From NCBI GenBank assembly GCA_910588205.1, contig CAJUQK010000008.1, forward strand, positions 2,768 to 66,767: a stretch of 64,000 nucleotides of DNA. Direction: 5' to 3'. The DNA comes from an uncultured Eggerthellaceae bacterium (GTDB lineage Bacteria; Actinomycetota; Coriobacteriia; Coriobacteriales; Eggerthellaceae). Position numbers and translations under genes: made by a program. Below are positions 27,966 to 36,607 of this stretch, piece by piece (position 1 is the first letter of the stretch; every line of letters begins with the position of its first letter). Under the pieces are notes generated by a model that had not been told where the DNA came from, did no database searches, and saw only the letters and a program-made list of their open reading frames with translations.

Positions 27966-30902
27966 CTAATCCTGCTCCTTCGAAGCGAATATGCGCAGGC
28001 AAAGGAGGACCGCTAGACCGGTGGCACCCAAGCCTGCGACCAGCACCCAGACCCACACGGGAAGCTGGCTGCCACCAAGTTCAGCAGCTTTGCTTGCTTT
28101 TGCTTGGCCGGTAGCAGCGAGGGGAGCGGGGCTGGCGAGGAGGCGGAGGCTATCTTCCAGAACGGTTGGAGAAGGCAGCCCTGATCCGCCCGGCTCGGCA
28201 AGCCGCGAAGGGCTCGAAGGCGTCAAGGAGAACGTAGTGCCTTGAGGCACGATGGACACTGGAGCAGAGGGCTCCGTGTTGCCCGGATGAAGCAGCGGCG
28301 GCTCTTCGGGCTGATATCCAGGCTGACCCTCTACATCCACCTTCCAACTCGGATCCATGGACACGTCAGACATCGAGAAGAGCCCCTGCCGACCCTGGTG
28401 GAAGCGCTCATATGCCACCAAGGCAAGAAAACCCTGCTCGGAGGCTATCCCGTCAGCCTTGGCACCCGGTATGCGGCTAAAACCGCCACCCGAGGCCTCA
28501 TAGGCAAGCAACCCAAGGAGAGGATGGTCTCCCTGACGTGCGAAGCGCTCATCTTCGGCAGCATCGATACCCAAGGCGCTCAAGGCGATGACCGTCTGTG
28601 CGCACGCCTCAGGACCAAGCGAGCTCCATTGAGCATCCGCTCCCGCGAACCCAGAGAGTCGGGTGATGCCGCGCTCAATGCTTTCCGAGAAGCGCTCCTC
28701 CGCCTGCTCATAGGGTGCCAAGGCCGTTAGAACCATAGCCGTCACATCGGGATCCGCCTGCTTTCCCGCGAGCGACCAGCCTCCATCGGGTAGCTGAGCC
28801 GCCAACAGAGCATCCACATATCGCTCGCGAGTAGCCTGGATCAGCGCACCCGCAGGTGCCTCCGGGATATCGTAACCGTAGGAGTCGAGGGCGATCAGCA
28901 CCCAAAGCGGGCCATTCACTCCTTGGCGGCAGACAGAAGCGTAGTCAGCCAGTGGTTCGAGGATGTCATAGCCAGCCACATCGGTCACATCGAAGCCGAT
29001 AGAGGTAAGGGCGAGCACGGCCCGGGCATATTCGGTGTATCGCTGAGCGCTGAGCACGCCATCCTTCTCGGTCAGTAAAGATCCAAGGCTGTCCACATAC
29101 GTTTGGAAGAAGGACCGATCAGCTCCTTCGGCTGACCGGGCAAAGCCGATCACTGCCCATTCGCCTCCCACCGAAGACGGGGCGGGATTGGTCACCGTCT
29201 GAAGAAGGTGAGCGCCTGCTCGGTCCTGCGCTTCCTTTGCATGCACAGCAACCTCTAAAGCAGCAAGGGCCTTTTCGGCAGCCACGAGCACATCATAGTT
29301 GCTTACTCGGTCACGCTGAGCTTGCGGCAGCTCATCATAGGCTGATCGGGCTGCAGCGATAGCAGGACCGCTCGTCAGCGTGACAGCGCCGATATCGTCG
29401 ATCAATGCGACCACGGCTTTTGCGGGAGCATCAGAATCTTCCATGGGCAAACAGACCCGATAGGTACGGCAGTGTGCATCTGGGTCAGAAGACTCCGCCA
29501 CGGTAACGATGAGCTCGTTGTTCCCTGGCTTGAGCAAGTCATTCCCATTGAAGATCGTCCAAGAGGAAGCCCCCGACGGCACCGCTTTGGAGGCACCGCC
29601 ATTCAAACGAGCCGTTATGAGGGCGTCTTCATCTGCAGCGACCGCACGTACATAGCACATACGTAGGAACTCTATGGACTGATAGCCGATCTCTGGGACG
29701 GCATACTCCGTCACAGCCCCAGAGAAGACCGGCGTCATCTCCAAGGCATCGGGATTGCTGTCGAAGCTTGCCACTTCCAGCGAGCGAAGCTCACAGGAAT
29801 CTTGCTCGGAGATCGCATCGTCAACTATCACGGTGAGCAAGGTCATCACCAAAGGAGAGGAGCCTGTAGCGATGTCCTCAGAAGCGGTGTATGCGGTCAG
29901 ATGATAGACCCCTTCCGTCGCAGGTGCTTCAACGGACACGCGCCCCTCTCCACCGGTCGCGATACCAGGGACCTCCTTCAAAAGCCCCGATCCTTCATCC
30001 ACCCAAGCGATCCGCGCCCCCACCATAGGGCTTCCTGCCAAGCGCATCTGCGAGGGGCTATCGAATGCATAGGCACCCACGTGCAGGTACCCAAGAACAG
30101 CAAGATCAACGGTTCCCGCCGGACGAACCTCGACCTCCTCAGTGAAGAGACCACCTTGGCAGAACCACGAGATATGATCGGACCAGTTCTCGGTATCTTG
30201 ATAGAGGAAGAAATCCAGTGCGTCCCCCTCTACGACCGCCTGCGTAGTCACCGTCGTTCCAGCACGTCCCCCTGGATAGCCTCCATTCAGCAAGAATCCG
30301 TTTGCACTTGACTCCTCGCAGAACAGACGCGTCACGAATCCAGACTCCGTCGCCTCCAGGAAAGAAGAGGCCGTCTCAAGGGAGAACTCCTCGCCGAACG
30401 CAAGCTCATGAGCCCGAACGAGAACATCTAGAGCTGAAACCCCGTCAGCAACCTGATCGACATAGCCATAGCTCTCGGCCAACTCTCCAGAGACTTCCAC
30501 TCCCGAAGCCGGAGGGAGCAGGAAGCCACCGTACATCTGAACCGTGAGGTCCACCGATATCAGCGACAGGCTCTTGACATCAGCATCCTGACCGCTTTCG
30601 ATGGCCTTGTCGGACACCGACGCCGTCACTGCAGATGAGAGCTCTTGTGCCAGGGCGCTTTCGATGGCTTTGTCGGACACCTCAACCTTGTCATCCTCGG
30701 CGCTCTCATCCACGGCTGATGCCTCTGGTGTCGTCCCCGGAACCTGAACCTCAGCCTGCTCAACGCTATGGTCATCCGTCGAGGGATCAGCAGCCTTCAC
30801 TGCTTGATCGCCAAGCGCCACACCCGGGCACGCGCCTAAGACCAAAACTGCACAGAGCATCCCCGATAGGGCTTTCGTCCCTATCTTCTTGATCATCCTC
30901 AC
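27966..30902 (-). CDS. intrinsic-factor-like surface protein: DUF4430 plus prenyltransferase-like alpha/alpha domain
   Basis: 978 residues from a GTG with AGGAG 6 bases upstream. Signal peptide ~1-31. A duplicated VSDKAIES motif (~76-104). A DUF4430/transcobalamin C-terminal-like region ~115-240 (VSALDVLVRAHE, SANGFLLNGGYPGG, GDALDFFLY). Beta-rich Ig/cadherin-like segments to ~540. A squalene-cyclase/prenyltransferase-like repeat region ~560-835 with paired helices and DGGWS, QWSSLG, GGGFSR signatures. A Pro/Ser linker follows, then a C-terminal membrane helix (LPVWVWVLVAGLGATGLAVLL). The alpha/alpha barrel plus DUF4430 pair is the domain set of intrinsic factor and transcobalamin. With the upstream riboswitch and ECF genes it probably captures cobamides at the cell surface. 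Binding itself is inference. Confidence 0.72.
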   Translation of the reverse strand: MRMIKKIGTKALSGMLCAVLVLGACPGVALGDQAVKAADPSTDDHSVEQAEVQVPGTTPEASAVDESAEDDKVEVSDKAIESALAQELSSAVTASVSDKAIESGQDADVKSLSLISVDLTVQMYGGFLLPPASGVEVSGELAESYGYVDQVADGVSALDVLVRAHELAFGEEFSLETASSFLEATESGFVTRLFCEESSANGFLLNGGYPGGRAGTTVTTQAVVEGDALDFFLYQDTENWSDHISWFCQGGLFTEEVEVRPAGTVDLAVLGYLHVGAYAFDSPSQMRLAGSPMVGARIAWVDEGSGLLKEVPGIATGGEGRVSVEAPATEGVYHLTAYTASEDIATGSSPLVMTLLTVIVDDAISEQDSCELRSLEVASFDSNPDALEMTPVFSGAVTEYAVPEIGYQSIEFLRMCYVRAVAADEDALITARLNGGASKAVPSGASSWTIFNGNDLLKPGNNELIVTVAESSDPDAHCRTYRVCLPMEDSDAPAKAVVALIDDIGAVTLTSGPAIAAARSAYDELPQAQRDRVSNYDVLVAAEKALAALEVAVHAKEAQDRAGAHLLQTVTNPAPSSVGGEWAVIGFARSAEGADRSFFQTYVDSLGSLLTEKDGVLSAQRYTEYARAVLALTSIGFDVTDVAGYDILEPLADYASVCRQGVNGPLWVLIALDSYGYDIPEAPAGALIQATRERYVDALLAAQLPDGGWSLAGKQADPDVTAMVLTALAPYEQAEERFSESIERGITRLSGFAGADAQWSSLGPEACAQTVIALSALGIDAAEDERFARQGDHPLLGLLAYEASGGGFSRIPGAKADGIASEQGFLALVAYERFHQGRQGLFSMSDVSMDPSWKVDVEGQPGYQPEEPPLLHPGNTEPSAPVSIVPQGTTFSLTPSSPSRLAEPGGSGLPSPTVLEDSLRLLASPAPLAATGQAKASKAAELGGSQLPVWVWVLVAGLGATGLAVLLCLRIFASKEQD

Positions 30903-30976
30903 TGCTCGCTCCTCATCATCTTCATCTCTTCGCTATCTTCATCTGCATATATCTATTCGAATGCGCAACGAAGCGC

Positions 30977-31705
30977 TCATCCGCAGCTGTAGGACCAGAC
31001 CACCACATCGCCGTTGGCGAGGCGATAATCGGAGCTGCTGTGATTCACCCTCACGCCATTCACCATGAACGTCCAACCCGATTGCGGCCCGCAATCGAAC
31101 TCGCGCAGTCCATTCAGCCCCTCTACATAACAGGCCCCACCGAAGAGCCCACCTGAATGCTCAAGGACGATGCCTGTTCGAGAGCAAGCATCCTTCAGCA
31201 CATCGAAGACCGTGGCGCCCTCATCGAAGGCGATGGGTGAGCTGCTCAACATCACTCCATTTGCCGGAACCACAGATGCCTTGTCAGAGGCCAGTTCATC
31301 CCAATGATCGAAGATGTCCGTGCACTCAATGGAAAAGCTGCATTGCCATGCCTTTTGAGGAGGTTTGGCCGCTGCGTCAGTACTCTCCCCGAGAACGCTC
31401 TGCCCATCTTGAGCTCCCGTCGATGCCATAGGTGTCGCGTCGTTCTCAGAAGCAGAGGGTGCCCGCGCCTCAGGGTCAGAACCCTGCCCTGAGGAAGCCT
31501 GCTCTTCCGAAGCGTTGTCAGCCGCCTCCACGATGACCCCTTCCGAAGATCCGGCATCATCCGCTTCTGCCCCAACCGCTCCCGTCAACCAACCTTGAGC
31601 GGTGGCAATGGCCATAACCACGCCGATGACCATGATCGCCGCGGCAAGGATAATGCCTGTGCGAAAGAGAAGGTCTTTGTTCGCACCCGATGAAGGATCA
31701 CCCAT
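30977..31705 (-). CDS. DUF4430 protein with N-terminal membrane anchor
   Basis: 242 residues from the ATG at 31705, preceded by GGGAG at a suitable distance; an ATG seven codons earlier has no ribosome site. One N-terminal membrane helix (LLFRTGIILAAAIMVIGVVMAIATA), then a long Ser/Ala/Glu-rich linker (~45-120), then a DUF4430 domain (~125-242): FDEGATVFDVLKDAC, YVEGLNGLREFDCG, QSGWTFMVNGVRVN and a closing DVVVWSYSCG. This family is described as transcobalamin C-terminal-like. Second gene of the riboswitch operon; likely a surface cobamide-handling protein. Confidence 0.75.
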   Translation of the reverse strand: MGDPSSGANKDLLFRTGIILAAAIMVIGVVMAIATAQGWLTGAVGAEADDAGSSEGVIVEAADNASEEQASSGQGSDPEARAPSASENDATPMASTGAQDGQSVLGESTDAAAKPPQKAWQCSFSIECTDIFDHWDELASDKASVVPANGVMLSSSPIAFDEGATVFDVLKDACSRTGIVLEHSGGLFGGACYVEGLNGLREFDCGPQSGWTFMVNGVRVNHSSSDYRLANGDVVVWSYSCG

Positions 31706-31735
31706 GAGCGCTTTTCTCCCGTGCATGATCGGCGC

Positions 31736-32203
31736 CTACATGCTCAGGTATTCCAGCTCCACCGTGTCACCCTCATCAAGGGTGCACATATCGATGGCTT
31801 CCATGACCTGCTCTCCGTTGACGGTATACACCCAACCTGAAGAGCCTTCGGCCGCCTTCCCGCCGATAGAGGTGATGTATTTGCCATAGGGACCGTCCTC
31901 GATGACAGCATCCACCTCGGCTGCCTCTACAGCAGCAAGCACGGTGGCTTCCGCCTGAGCAACCGTGACCGGATAGCTGACCCCTTTAACATCAGCGGAA
32001 TCCTTCACGATCAGGGTCGTATTGATGGTGGGACCTTCAGTCTGGATAGCTGCCGAGGAGGATGACTGCGAGGAGCCATCTGCTGATGATGCCGAAGAGC
32101 ACCCTGAGAGCAGAAGAGCGGATGCAAGCGCCAAGACAGCCAAGAGACCGAGCGCGCGGTGGATCAACGATGCGGAACAGCTGCAGATAGAACGCATGAA
32201 CAT
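31736..32203 (-). CDS. DUF4430 lipoprotein, first gene of the B12 operon
   Basis: 155 residues. Lipoprotein signal with lipobox LLLSGC near residue 35, a Ser-rich spacer, then a compact DUF4430 domain: VAQAEATVLAAVEAAEVD, YGKYITSIGG, SSGWVYTVNGEQV, LDEGDTVELEYL. The ATG at 32203 follows AAAGGG. It lies directly downstream of the cobalamin riboswitch, so it is the first gene to be shut off when the cofactor is plentiful. Likely a membrane-tethered cobamide-binding module feeding the ECF transporter. An alternative is a non-B12 extracellular role shared by other DUF4430 proteins. Confidence 0.78.
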   Translation of the reverse strand: MFMRSICSCSASLIHRALGLLAVLALASALLLSGCSSASSADGSSQSSSSAAIQTEGPTINTTLIVKDSADVKGVSYPVTVAQAEATVLAAVEAAEVDAVIEDGPYGKYITSIGGKAAEGSSGWVYTVNGEQVMEAIDMCTLDEGDTVELEYLSM

Positions 32204-32224
32204 GGGAACAACCCTTTCTTCCAG

Positions 32225-32373
32225 GGCTCTCGATCTTGATCAGGCTCGGTGTTCCGACTTCGCATCCGAGCAGTGCAGTGCTCAGATGGCTTTACGGTTG
32301 CTGGTACAGCGCGGGATTCTCACCCGCATTCCCCGAGGGTTATCCATGCGCCGAGGCGCACGATCGAAGAGCC
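32225..32373 (-). promoter_or_regulatory. cobalamin riboswitch
   Basis: On the minus strand, the core reads GGGGAATGCGGGTGAGAATC, then CCGCGCTGTACCAGCAACCG and TAAAGCC, matching the GGGAA...GGTG..AATCC...GCTG...GCA.C.GTAA pattern of B12 riboswitches. The downstream conserved part GAAGTCGGAACACCGAGCC follows. GGCTCTTCGATC (32373-32362) and GATCGAGAGCC (32235-32225) can close the outer stem; its 3' arm ends just before the AGAAAGGG ribosome site of the first DUF4430 gene, suggesting control of translation start or of a linked hairpin. A TACAAT -10-like box lies at 32417-32412. The rest of 32374-32544 has G/C-run hairpins near 32501-32540 after the adenosyltransferase gene, and no gene. Confidence 0.88.
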
Positions 32374-32544
32374 AATCTTCTGTGATGCTAGCAATCCAAG
32401 CATCAAGCAGGATTGTATCCCGTCTTCATCGGCCAAGGCATCGAGAAGACGATGTGAATAACTCATAGGGACATGAATTCCCTTCATGACCGCCAAGATA
32501 CCCCTCAGAGGGGGAGGGGGAGCAAAGGGTACCCCCCCCTGGCC

Positions 32545-33030
32545 TCAAGCCGCAGAACAAGCCATGGCGTAACACAGATCAGAGATCCGGTTGAAGAACG
32601 TGAGCAGCTCTGGAGCCACCGTCACGGTGCGAGAAAGCGTCACGATCCGCCGTTCGCACCTCCGGGCCACCGTCCGCGTCACATGCAAAGCAGCGGAAGG
32701 CACGTTTTCGCCCGGCACCACGAAGGAGAAGCGCCCAGGGGCATACTGGTCTATCTTCTCTTCCAGCCACTGGATATCCGTCTCTGTGATGCGGGCCTCC
32801 TGCGCCTCGGCCAACTCGGCCATAGCATCATAGAGCCGCTCTTCGATATGCTTGAGATCCGCCGCAAGGGACGCATCCGCATCGCACACGAGGGCCCGCG
32901 CGAAACCGAGATGGGCCTGCAGCTCATCTACCGTGCCATAGGCTTCTACCCGCTCGTCAGCCTTGGAGAGGCGCTGGCCCGAGGCAAGGGAGGTGAACCC
33001 TTCATCCCCGCTTCTCGTATACAGGTCCAT
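32545..33030 (-). CDS. corrinoid adenosyltransferase, PduO/MMAB type
   Basis: 161 residues starting MDLYTRSGDEGFTSLASGQR, the N-terminal ATP loop of PduO-type ATP:cob(I)alamin adenosyltransferases. Further marks: ADERVEAYGTVDELQAHLGFAR, the central helix bundle, and the C-terminal active-site block TRTVARRCERRIV and FFNRISDLCYAMA. It makes adenosylcobalamin from imported corrinoid. Start at 33030 uses GGGGTG upstream; the longer frame starting at 33063 is less likely. Same strand as the riboswitch operon but upstream of it, divergent from an MFS gene. Confidence 0.93.
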   Translation of the reverse strand: MDLYTRSGDEGFTSLASGQRLSKADERVEAYGTVDELQAHLGFARALVCDADASLAADLKHIEERLYDAMAELAEAQEARITETDIQWLEEKIDQYAPGRFSFVVPGENVPSAALHVTRTVARRCERRIVTLSRTVTVAPELLTFFNRISDLCYAMACSAA

Positions 33031-33154
33031 GAGCACCCCATCTCTCACGTCAGATACGAACATTCTACCGATTCACAGGACGGCACTGCCGTCATTCTGC
33101 CTGCAGCTCCTCGGGTCCATCCGTCTGCGCTCGGCTATCACTTGCTGGTATCCT

Positions 33155-34474
33155 ATGAACATGACCTCTCTCACGGCAAAGAAAGAAAAGCTCTGGAGCC
33201 CTATCTTCGTCACCATCCTGGCGATGCTCCTCTTCTCATTCATGGTGGGTCAGGGTGTCAACTGTGGCTCTACCGTTTACCTGGAACGCACGGGAGGAAC
33301 CGTGGCCCTAGCTGGCATCGGAGCCATGATCTTCTCCGCGGCGGCCGGCGTCATGCGCATCTGCTGTGGGCCGCTGGTAGATAACCGGGGACGACGCTTC
33401 ACCTTGCTCATCGGCGCTGTCTTCCTGCTGGTGGGCACGATCGGGCCCCTCGTGCAGAACAGCGGGGCCCTGTTCATCCTTTGGCGCGCTCTCCAAGGCA
33501 TCGGCTTCTCTGCCGCCACCACGGCCGCCAATACGGCCGCCGCTGATGTGCTCCCCTTCACGCGGCTAGGCGAGGGCATCGGCTATGCCGGACTCGGACA
33601 AGCTGCTTCCATGGCCATCGGCCCCGCGCTCGCCCTCTTCCTCGTCTCTTCGAATCCGCCCGAGAACCTCTACTACGGCCTTATCGCCTGCAGCATCCTC
33701 TTCCTTCTCCTGGCGCTGATCTGCCGATACGAGAAAGACCCTCAGCTCCTACCCGAAACCTCCGAATATCGTGTGCGCTGGGAGCAAGAGCGTGGCAGCC
33801 AGGCTCAGCTACAGGAACAGGAACGCAGGGCGAAGGAAACGGATGTCTCCGCAACGCCAACGCCGTCGATGGGCTTTCTGCACAGGCTGCTCGACTCCAT
33901 CTTCGAACCCACCGCCCTGCGCGGAACAGCTGTCATCACATTCATGTCCGCCGGATTCACCTTCAGCGTGTTCTACATGGGCTCATTCGGGAACTCCCTC
34001 GGTGTTGCCAACGCGGGGCTGTACTACACCATCATGGCCGTCGTAATGATCGGCGTGCGCCTCATATCCGGCCGCTTCATGGATTCTGCCTCGCCCCTGC
34101 AGCTCATGGGTGTTGCAGCGGGTAGCGGTATTGCAGCCTTCGCCTTAGCCATTGGCTGCGGAATGCAGCTCTTCGGTTCGCTGACAGAACCGCTGTTCTA
34201 TGCCATCGGCATCCCCTTCGGTCTGTTCATAGGGCTGGGCATGCCCCTGAACCAGACCATAGCCGTAAAGCTCACCCCACCCAAGCGATGGGGTGCAGCG
34301 AATGCGTTGTTCATGTTAGGCATAGATATCAGCGGGGCAGCATTCTCGGTGATATGGGGTTTCCTGATCGAAAGCCAAGGATATCCGCTGGCATTCGCTG
34401 GTTGTCTGCTCTTGCAGGTGATCGCCTTCGTGGTGGCCCTTATCGTATATCCGAAGCGTGGCGCACGCACATAA
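33155..34474 (+). CDS. MFS transporter
   Basis: 439 residues with 12 predicted membrane helices in two halves, separated by a charged cytoplasmic loop (~190-245, with a coiled-coil-like QEQERRAKE segment). Loop 2-3 signature CGPLVDNRGRRFTLLIGA matches the MFS D-x-x-G-R-R pattern. Start at the ATG at 33155; a second ATG two codons on is equally possible, and neither has a good Shine-Dalgarno. Substrate cannot be read from the sequence. It lies between the adenosyltransferase and the methyltransferase operon, so a methoxylated or corrinoid-linked substrate is conceivable but unproven. Confidence 0.88.
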   Translation: MNMTSLTAKKEKLWSPIFVTILAMLLFSFMVGQGVNCGSTVYLERTGGTVALAGIGAMIFSAAAGVMRICCGPLVDNRGRRFTLLIGAVFLLVGTIGPLVQNSGALFILWRALQGIGFSAATTAANTAAADVLPFTRLGEGIGYAGLGQAASMAIGPALALFLVSSNPPENLYYGLIACSILFLLLALICRYEKDPQLLPETSEYRVRWEQERGSQAQLQEQERRAKETDVSATPTPSMGFLHRLLDSIFEPTALRGTAVITFMSAGFTFSVFYMGSFGNSLGVANAGLYYTIMAVVMIGVRLISGRFMDSASPLQLMGVAAGSGIAAFALAIGCGMQLFGSLTEPLFYAIGIPFGLFIGLGMPLNQTIAVKLTPPKRWGAANALFMLGIDISGAAFSVIWGFLIESQGYPLAFAGCLLLQVIAFVVALIVYPKRGART

Positions 34475-34527
34475 GGTGGCCTCATCAGCACCTGTCGGCG
34501 CAGGTACACACCACTCGGAACAGAGCG

Positions 34528-36081
34528 TTACGCTTGGCTCGGAAACTCCATGGCTTCCAGATAACGCTCATTGAATAGGCTGCTGGTGGAGAGCTCCAGA
34601 TACCGCGCTCCTTGGGCGATGCGCCCAAGCTCTTCCCGGGCTGCGTCGCTTACCAGAGCAAGGCCCGCTCCTTCGATAGCCGCATTCCCCACACTACACG
34701 CTACCCCTAAAAGCTCCCGCGGGATCAGCCCGATGCGCGCTGCATTCCTGAGGCTCAGATTCTGACCCAAACCGCCCGCGATATCCAAACGCATCACCTG
34801 ATCTGGTTCTATCTGGGCGCTCTGCAAGAGGGTGAGCACCCCTGCGCAGATAGCCGCCTTCGCCAGCTGTACATTGCGCACATCCCGCTGGGTCACGGCT
34901 ATCTGCGGCGTTACCCAAAAGGCAGGCATCCCCTCATGGGTGCCCAGACGCTCTGCAAGCGCCGGAGGAACGGTGGCGGGCAGCTCGTCGGCCTCCAGCA
35001 TGAGGCCGCTCTCTTCAATGATGCCTATATCCAGAAGGAGAGCCAGCACATCTATCAACCCCGATCCGCAGATCCCTTGGACGGGTTCGTCGCTGATGGT
35101 CTCAACGACGAGGCTCTCTGCCTCCCAACGCACCCGAGCCACTGCTCCTGGGTAGGCGGGCATGCCGAAGGTGATGTTGGCCCCTTCGAAGACGGGACCC
35201 GCTGCCGTAGCACAACAGATGATGCCATCTGGAGTGCTGAGAGCCATCTCCCCATTGGTGCCCAGATCAGCCAAGAGCCTAAAGTCCGAAGAAGATGCCA
35301 TGCCCAAGCTCAGCACGTCCGCCGTTATGTCTCCTCCCACATACCCCGCCACGCAAGGGGCGAAGAAGGCCTCGTGGGTCGAACAGCCCAGATCGCTCAA
35401 TGCTTGCAGCGGCTGCAGGCATCCGAAGAGCGTGGGCGCTGTGAATGGCGCCCGCCCGATGGGCGCCGGATCCACCCCGGCCGCCAGATGCTCCATGACG
35501 GTATTCCCCGCCACCACAGCCCGCGCGACATCCGAAGCCTTGATCCCCGCTCGCTCTATGAGCCTGCGTGCCAAGACTGCGATGGCTTCGTTCACGACCC
35601 GTTGCAGCTCCTCCCCATGCCCTACCTCCGCAGCCGTTATCCGCGAGATGACATCGGCGCCGAAGGAACGCTGAGGATTCGCATGCCCACCGCTTTCGAT
35701 GACGGACCCGGTCCTCAGGTCATAGAGACGGCAGACGATCGTAGTGGTTCCCACATCCAGCGCCAGGCCGAAGCCTTCCCCGCGATCCGCTTTCCACTGG
35801 TTCGCAAGCGGAGATCCTTCGAGGATCACCTCCATGGGCCGCTCTTCCTCGAAGGCGCCCTCCGGGAGCAAGACACCCTCGACCAAGGCCGCCGGTTCCT
35901 GGCAGGCCAGCACCGTCTCTTCGACACCCCCTGACCGGCGAACGGTGACCTTGCATTTCCCACAGGTGCCCGCACCCCCACAAGGAGATGCCAGCTTGAC
36001 CCCTTGAGAGCGCAAAGTCTCCAACACAGAGCCTGTCGTGTCAGGAGCCAACTCCACCAGCCGGTTCGCAGGACAGCTCAT
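34528..36081 (-). CDS. RACo-like corrinoid reductive activation protein (2Fe-2S, ASKHA domain)
   Basis: 517 residues. An N-terminal plant-type 2Fe-2S ferredoxin domain has C34, C40, C43 and C60 (C-x5-C-x2-C-x16-C), followed by a linker and the DUF4445 ASKHA ATPase region with DVGTTTIVCRLYD, ADLGTNGE, ICGSGLID and DIAGGLG phosphate and adenosine motifs. RACo proteins use ATP to lift electrons for reducing inactive Co(II) to Co(I) in corrinoid methyl-transfer proteins. The start ATG overlaps the DUF2284 stop (ATGA), third gene of a tight operon with an MtaA/UroD-like methyltransferase. No corrinoid protein is encoded nearby, so it must act on one made elsewhere. Confidence 0.88.
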   Translation of the reverse strand: MSCPANRLVELAPDTTGSVLETLRSQGVKLASPCGGAGTCGKCKVTVRRSGGVEETVLACQEPAALVEGVLLPEGAFEEERPMEVILEGSPLANQWKADRGEGFGLALDVGTTTIVCRLYDLRTGSVIESGGHANPQRSFGADVISRITAAEVGHGEELQRVVNEAIAVLARRLIERAGIKASDVARAVVAGNTVMEHLAAGVDPAPIGRAPFTAPTLFGCLQPLQALSDLGCSTHEAFFAPCVAGYVGGDITADVLSLGMASSSDFRLLADLGTNGEMALSTPDGIICCATAAGPVFEGANITFGMPAYPGAVARVRWEAESLVVETISDEPVQGICGSGLIDVLALLLDIGIIEESGLMLEADELPATVPPALAERLGTHEGMPAFWVTPQIAVTQRDVRNVQLAKAAICAGVLTLLQSAQIEPDQVMRLDIAGGLGQNLSLRNAARIGLIPRELLGVACSVGNAAIEGAGLALVSDAAREELGRIAQGARYLELSTSSLFNERYLEAMEFPSQA

Positions 36082-36602
36082 AAGACCACGCATCCCGTGT
36101 AGGCGATCCTGTTCTTCCCATGGTTGTAGGGAATGCCCGCGCTCATGCATACGTCGTTCACCATGAGTCCCGCCGATTCCATGGAGACGAGCCTCCTCTC
36201 CGGAAAGCGGCAAGGCTCCTCAGGACAGGTGCATCGGGGGCAGATGGTGCACGCACCTGCCGTAAGGAGGATGACATTTGGACCGTCCCCTGACATCAGC
36301 TGAGCGAGCCTATGGATGCGGGCCTGATGGACCTGGGCGGCCTCCATCATGGTCTCGCCATCGAATTCGTCTTCCAACTCCATGACCGTTTGGATCACCC
36401 AACATTGGGATCGTTCTGCAAAAGCCCGCTGAAAGTCCTCCAGCGAGCCGCAGTGGGGTGGACAGGCCCAGTTCGTGCCATAGGCCTGACAACGCCCCGA
36501 GGCGCACATCTCACGCACTGCTTCAAGCGTACGCAACTCAGAGGCAGCACACGTGCCCACGCACTCGAACCCGCAAGCCGCTATGGCTTCTTGGGTGTCC
36601 AA
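36078..36602 (-). CDS. DUF2284 cysteine-rich metal-binding protein
   Basis: 174 residues with 18 cysteines, arranged as FECVGTC, CASGRCQAYGTNWACPPHCG and TICPRCTCPEEPCRFP, the pattern of DUF2284 proteins thought to bind an Fe-S cluster or other metal. It starts at a TTG 5 bases after the methyltransferase stop (GGAAG upstream) and overlaps the RACo-like gene. DUF2284 genes recur beside corrinoid methyltransferase loci in anaerobes; an electron-transfer or chaperone role is likely, not shown. Confidence 0.8.
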   Translation of the reverse strand: MDTQEAIAACGFECVGTCAASELRTLEAVREMCASGRCQAYGTNWACPPHCGSLEDFQRAFAERSQCWVIQTVMELEDEFDGETMMEAAQVHQARIHRLAQLMSGDGPNVILLTAGACTICPRCTCPEEPCRFPERRLVSMESAGLMVNDVCMSAGIPYNHGKNRIAYTGCVVL

Positions 36603-36607
36603 CGGGT

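Noticed and set aside
28656..30300. squalene cyclase or protein prenyltransferase enzyme
   Set aside because: The repeats look like this fold, but the protein is secreted, anchored, contains a DUF4430 domain and lies in a B12 riboswitch operon; no catalytic DxDD or zinc site was seen.
32963..33154. N-terminal extension of the MFS frame
   Set aside because: Overlaps the adenosyltransferase gene antisense; MFS-like sequence begins only after 33155.
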